DNA of 64,000 nucleotides from Polytrichum commune (lineage: Eukaryota > Streptophyta > Polytrichopsida > Polytrichales > Polytrichaceae): assembly GCA_950295325.1 (NCBI GenBank), contig OX485803.1, forward strand, positions 55,877,554 through 55,941,553. The letters run 5' to 3'. The position numbers and the translations under genes were made by a program. A model generated the notes under the pieces. The model was given only the letters and a program-made list of their open reading frames with translations. It was not told the origin of the DNA and searched no databases. Of this stretch, positions 59,054 to 64,000 are shown in pieces (position 1 is the stretch's first letter; every line of letters starts with the position of its first letter).

Positions 59054-61349
59054 TCACCTTTTAGTTACTGTAAAGCAGGATGGGCCAGTGAGAGTGAAGA
59101 GCATATCATCTCCTAAACGGAAATGGTTTGCAGTTATGAACTCCCTCCAACCTTTGGAGAAAGATCCTCTTCCTCTACTTGGTGCAGACGTGAACCTCAC
59201 TGACCGGGGCTCGGTATCCTTGGGCGCTCGCAGATGCACAAATGTCGCTAAGCTGCTTCCGTATTGCTGAACGAAGCTATTTGGGATATGCTGGTGACAT
59301 TAATTTCATCAAGGACAAGCGTTGAACTCATTATTTCTAGAGCCAAGATGAATATCTGCTGAAATCTCAGAAAAATTACTATTAATTTTCCTTCGTGCTT
59401 CCTTTGATCACTAATTACACTCTATTGCTTTACAAGGAGGATCTGGCATGTTCCCTTCGAGCATAGTCATAGGCAAGCATGCTTAGAGACAAAAGAAAAT
59501 CCAAACTTCAATACATTTGTCAGACGCCACTTAAGAAGGCTACACCGTTTATGGTATTTGGAGTTACGCAGGGCTATAATTTCTCATTATAGATTTCATT
59601 TGTTACCAACCAAAAGGTTGTATGAACAAAATACAACATAAATGACTTTGTAAAAAGTTGCATTCTTAGCAAAAACTTATAGCATACTGCGTAACTCCGG
59701 GTAGTAAGTGACCCCAAATACCATAACGGTGTAGTGATTTGACTAAGGTGTGTCTACCTTACTCAGCAATCACTGAAAACTTCTGGGCGACAGACACAAC
59801 ATAGATTCTTGAATGAAGTGCATCCCAGTTTCATAAATCATTGTGCACGTCCATGATTGGAGGGCAATTTTCACTCACCAAGAATGGATATGGTGCACCA
59901 AGCGAGGAAGAGCGCGTCATGGTCACAGAAAATTGCACAGCATGTAAGTTTTTGGATGGCCTCCTTGTACACTTGGTGGCTGCTCTTGCTGTTTCTGTTT
60001 GTTCTACTGGCTTATAATTTCCAGAGCATGAAGTTGGGGGTATTCGCACGACGAAAAATGAGTCTTGGGTTGAAAGGTTGAACAGCAATGTGTCTCCTTT
60101 GCGGAGCTCGTTGTCTTCCGCAAAGGATCTCCAGCCACCCGTGCACTCCACCCTCCCACCAACACCGGGAAGAATGGTTAAGGAGCATTTGACTGGCCTG
60201 TGATGGCCACTCTCTCCTCGAAGTGTGACCGTGTCTACTAAGCTTATGCCGTGGAATCGTACGAAGTCCAATGGAACAGTCTTTGCATCCACCACACCCG
60301 CCAAAACTGGACCCATTACCACTTGAATGTGAACTATTAAGGTAAACCAAGCCTAACTCAGTTACTTATCTTAATCGGACACCTATATTTGCACGGTGTG
60401 TGGTTAGGTATAAATCTACGAATGGGCATACAAAAAGAAACTTGTGCAAAAGAGATTGGACCTATGTGCTCAAAACTTGTTAACTATTATTCCAGGTTCT
60501 AGTATAAACATCTGGTTTAGTGCAGCCCGCACTATTCGTAATCGGCCCACATGAATTGTCTTCAAATCACGGGGTGGCAAGTAGAGAGGATGTCACTGAC
60601 ACTCGTGCCCCACGACAAGTCACAAATACCACTCTAGATTACAGTGAACACCAATTTCAATGCGACATAAAATCAGATGTTTAGCGTAGTCAGCATAATT
60701 GGGAGGGGGACCTCTATGATCATTGTAGAAGGTAGAGAATGTCCACTTTGATAATGTATAAGATATTCATACGAGCTCCAAATATTAAGAGGAAAATAGC
60801 GACAGATTTGCAGTGAAATGTATGGCTGAGGATCAATAGCAGGCACAGGTGAGTAATGCTTACCAAAACTGCCCGATCAGTGCTCCCTTCCAAAATACAC
60901 CTGAATTGCTTCACCCTCGACATCAACTTCTCTGTCAACTCTGGCTTTCTGGGAGGCGGAGGCACTTCGACGTCTCTGGCATTGAAAATTTCTGAACGTG
61001 ACCCTTCGCCGGAAATATTTGAAGAGATATTTCCTATGTTTTGAGTTTGGTGTCGCGAACATGTGACCCTGGAATTTCCTCTGTTGTCAAACATGTAGAC
61101 GTCGAATGTGGACATGCCAGTCAACACAAAGATCAGCCAGTCCCCCATTTGTAAACCACTTGAAGCCATGAATGACCTCCATGCCCCGTCCGACGAAATT
61201 TTGACCCTGTAACTCATTCCCGATTGCCAGTACACACAGAGGCGAATCTCCCATTGCTGACACTTCTCGCGCCCGGCTCCTCGAAGTTGAATATTTGTGA
61301 ATTCTTGTATGCTATCCGCATGCCTCTGCACGAAATGCGAAGGAATTTC
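59054..61349 (-). CDS. REM-like B3 transcription factor with three B3 domains (5' partial)
   Basis: Probable nuclear DNA-binding protein. Exons on the - strand, in transcript order: 61349-60864, 60280-59879 and 59290-59054 (stop), all phase 0, at least 374 residues. The first visible exon begins EIPSHFVQRH and completes B3 domain 1 (AWRSFMASSGLQMGDWLIF). After a linker (VPPPPRKPELTEK) it starts domain 2 (VKQFRCILEG). Exon 2 completes it (GWRSFAEDNELRKGDTLLF) and starts domain 3 (FSVTMTR). Exon 3 completes that (GWREFITANHFRLGDDMLF). Every intron falls just before the IPxxF-type strand. A further 5' exon should exist beyond 61349, because domain 1 lacks its first strand. The linker before VKQF in the + strand paralogue is shorter and more basic. 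Conserved GW...GD cores suggest an intact DNA-binding fold. Confidence 0.78.
59540..59734. mobile_element. MITE in intron 2 of the - strand B3 gene
   Basis: The left end, CTACACCGTTTATGGTATTTGG, is mirrored at the right by CCAAATACCATAACGGTGTAG. A second inverted pair is GTTACGCAG / CTGCGTAAC. The element is 195 bp and non-coding. Confidence 0.7.
60281..60863 (-). other. Intron 1 of the - strand B3 gene with a repeat fragment
   Basis: 583-bp intron. Bases 60735-60800 hold an inverted fragment of the GGTTAGCAAATT repeat (CACTTTGATAATG, ATTCATACGAGCTCC). The donor is TTG|GTAAGC; the acceptor is the weaker GCAAAG|ACT. Confidence 0.55.
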
Positions 61350-61749
61350 CTGGTCACAGTGGCGGCGGCAGCTGCTCTGTCAGTTGCATACCATGCTTGG
61401 GAGTCGCACACTACTAATCCTCACGTGATCAGCACACACAAAAAACACACACACATTTATCTGCACTCCAAAATCATGTCCAGCCTTCACAAAATATAAG
61501 GTAGATGGGATTCGACTAGTTATTTTTCCTGACTAGACCAGTTCTCCTAGGATATGGATATCAAACTCGCGATGATTTTGTATGAGATGGTTAGCGAATC
61601 CAAAGTAAGGCTGTAGCCACTTTCCTCATATTTGTTGGAGCTCATTCGAATATCTTATTCACTATCAAAGTGATAAGACTCGTGCTCATTTTTACAGTCT
61701 AGAATGGTCATCATATTTTGAGCACGCAGTCCAATCTCTTTTAAATACA
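61350..61749. other. Region upstream of the - strand B3 exons
   Basis: It includes a copy of the GGTTAGCAAATT repeat (about 61590-61680), directly adjoining the long inverted arm that begins at 61750. The missing first exon of the B3 gene was not found here. Confidence 0.4.
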
Positions 61750-64000
61750 TGGTTTTTTGGAATCCGTTCTTGGACCCACACCAAACCACATACCACTCGA
61801 ATATAGGTATTCGATTAAGATAAGTGACCGAATTGGGCAGGTCTACCTTAGAATTTGAAGGCCCAACTATAGCTTTAGCTTGAGCTGGGCTTGAGCTCAA
61901 GCTCAAGTTTTAAAGTTTGGTTTGCCGAAGTAAAAGAATCTGGACCCTTCCTTACATTTATTAACACACAACATATAGCCATCCCATTTATTTACATATT
62001 GTTGTATAAATTTTGAACTCATTGCAGCATCGGAGTGTGTGTTTGTTTGTTGTTTTGCAGGTAGGCAAGACGTGAAGATTGAATGTGGCTGCCGCATTGC
62101 ACTTCAAAATATAGATTTAGATGCCATATGACCACATGTTACATCAATTACTCACCACATGACTACTTAAACAACAGTTAGTTGCCATTTTACTAGGCAT
62201 GATTTTCTAGGAGTAGCCAAAATACCATAGTGCTCGGCAAATTGACGCCCGCTTTTAACTATATTTCAATAAAGACCATCGCCAACATTTTTCCACATAT
62301 TGTTTATGGTAGTAGCCAAATGTATGCAATTTTGTGAGCATTGTTGCCAAAAAATATAGCCCTAAACTCAACCTAATCGCCACTATTGAAAAATTTAATG
62401 CTTGTCCTATAGCCAGATGATCATGTTCCAAAAAAACAAAAAAAAAAGGGGCTGGCATGAACATGCGATCAGCTGACAGTACTTGATTGCAGATTAATTG
62501 AGGACAGCTCTAATGACGGCCCAATACTTCAACATGTCCCTTCAGACTAGTACTTACTAAAACTGTAATGAGTGAATTAAAAACTACAGTTGTACGGTTA
62601 ATCATGCAAATTTTCTTAGCAAATGCAATATCGCCACAAACTGGAGTACCTGTATTTAGTCCTGAGCATCAACAAAAGGCTTTTACAGAAGTTGGGAATA
62701 TATGAAATGATTCATTTTGTGACGCAAAGGGGATACACAATCGCAGACATTTGATGTGCCGATTCAAGTTTGCCCTAAATTCAATCAAAATCGATGCATG
62801 ATCTGTACCAGCAGTTTGTCAGATCAATGAAGGTTGTGAACTTTGAAGCAGATCATTAGGTCTATGAGCCGTGATGAACCTGTTGTAAATGTAAAATTCA
62901 TTTCTATGGAATCAGAGCTGGAGTGATTGGAGTAACGGTAGCGCAAAAAATTGTAATTTGTGGTCGATGGAGGAGGTGATTCGGGGCTTGGGCAGCACTC
63001 CATATTTCGAGAGGATGATGAATCTTCGAGACGTGTGGCCGCAGTGCCGTCAGCTGGTAACCTTTTACTCTTCACCACCATTAATGTCTTGTGCCTGATT
63101 TCTCAAGTTTCGCATGATTCATCAAAGGAAGCACAACTAGGAGGATCTATCTGTACAGATTAATTCTGTGAAGAAAGCACCACTGTGTAGGAGCACCCAT
63201 ATATTCTTCTCTGTTAAAGGTTATGTCAAAAGGAAATTGTACCTTCTGTTTCCTGTGGAAATTCGAGATCGTGCAAATCTAACATGCATTCTTTTGAGTC
63301 TGTTGTGAAAGCAGATAAGACTTAAGTTTCCCGTGGGACGGAATTCTGAATATCCCGAAGGAAATATTTTGAATTCTCCTTGTGATGCAATAGATTATAT
63401 TATTAGGGATCAGAGGAATCACAAGGAGGATCTGTACAGATGAATCCTGTGATGCAAGCGGCGCTAGCACCACCCGTGAAGTCTGCTTTGTGAAGGGGCA
63501 TGTCAATAAGGAAGTAATATTGTTCTTCCTGTGGAAATTCGAGAACGTGCAAATCTAACATTCGAATTTATGTGTTGATTTATTTTGAGTGTAAATTTGT
63601 CTCAGACTGAGGAATAAGACAACTGAAAAAATTATATCTCTGGCACAGGCTCTCCTTCTGCGTTGATTCCTGACTTTTCACAGGAAAAATGACCCCTGTT
63701 GCTCGAAGGAAGCACGCCAGATCCTCCTTGTAAAGCAATAGGGTGTATAATTAGTGATCAAAGGAAGCACAAGGAAGCACCATTTTAGGCTCTTGTAAGG
63801 AAGGGTCCAGATTCTTTTACTTCGGCAAACCAAACTTTAAAACTTGAGCTTGAGCTCAAGCCCAGCTCAAGCTAAAGCTATAGTTGGGCCTTCAAATTCT
63901 AAGGTAGACCTGCCCAATTCGGTCACTTATCTTAATCGAATACCTATATTCGAGTGGTATGTGGTTTGGTGTGGGTCCAAGAACGGATTCCAAAAAACCA
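61750..64000. mobile_element. Element with perfect 207-bp inverted arms, cut by the window edge
   Basis: Bases 61750-61956 and 63794-64000 are exact inverse complements. The arms contain the palindromic run GAGCTTGAGCTCAAGC-type repeats. The right arm reaches the last base of the window, so the element may be longer. Its interior, 1,837 bp, has no transposase. It contains a tandem duplication (63117-63630) and an 85-codon - strand frame (62824-63081) with a Ser/Pro-rich stretch. Identical arms imply recent origin or gene conversion. Long inverted ends suggest a MULE-like or foldback class. Confidence 0.7.
63117..63630 (+). repeat. Tandem duplication with exon-like blocks
   Basis: Two units, offset about 300 bp, share AGGAGGATCT...CTGTACAGAT, a stretch encoding VKGYVKRKLYL (or VKGHVNKEVIL) then FPVEIRDRANL (or PVEIRERANL), and GTGCAAATCTAACAT. 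A third fragment at about 63698-63780 repeats the block coding PCxAI...II.DQR.HKE. The PVEI.ANL part faintly resembles the start of a B3 domain. Frames are broken, and the identity is not established. Confidence 0.4.

Overview
The window looks like nuclear DNA of a streptophyte plant. It is gene-poor and rich in mobile elements. Three kinds of evidence point that way: two plant-specific B3 (REM-like) transcription factor genes, plant-style GT-AG introns, and a short interstitial run of the plant telomere repeat TTTAGGG. The prominent non-LTR retrotransposon combines RT, RNase H and an R2-like restriction-type endonuclease. That combination is known from the RandI/Dualen group of green algae, so an alga-side or early-diverging land plant is more likely than a flowering plant. 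I cannot name the species.

Layout. 1-12.9 kb: intergenic DNA with several PIF/Harbinger-like MITEs, a tRNA-derived SINE nested in a MITE, and a 370-bp tandem duplication of an exon-like unit. 12.9-15.3 kb: a B3 gene on the + strand. 15.3-24 kb: MITE-rich spacer. 24-38 kb: very AT-rich DNA with a decayed MULE transposase and a decayed retrotransposon ORF1 between 450-bp direct repeats. 38.4-49.5 kb: a large, decayed non-LTR retrotransposon. It has a 5' region of repeated hairpins, an intron just before ORF1, ORF1, a 2.2-kb tract made almost only of A and C, RT, RNase H, a zinc-knuckle/REL endonuclease, and a terminal array of about nine 50-bp repeats. The whole is bracketed by 832-bp direct repeats. 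50.5-55.3 kb: more repeats, including an element with long inverted ends. 55.4-58.4 kb: NOP10. 59.0-61.35 kb: a second B3 gene on the - strand. 61.75-64 kb: an element with perfect 207-bp inverted arms that runs to the window edge.

The most interesting locus is NOP10. This gene encodes the small core protein of H/ACA ribonucleoproteins. Its first intron (2,461 bp) holds seven tandem copies, mostly 239 nt each, of what I read as the H/ACA snoRNA U17/snR30, the snoRNA needed for 18S rRNA processing. Each copy has motifs close to the U17/snR30 m1 and m2 elements, a 3' hairpin closed by a lower stem, and an ACA or AUA box three bases before the inferred end. Copies differ by paired substitutions that keep the 5' closing stem. 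One pre-mRNA would therefore supply both a core H/ACA protein and seven copies of an H/ACA RNA that the protein binds.

The two B3 genes are inverted paralogues with the same phase-0 intron sites inside each B3 domain and a last exon of identical length (237 bp).
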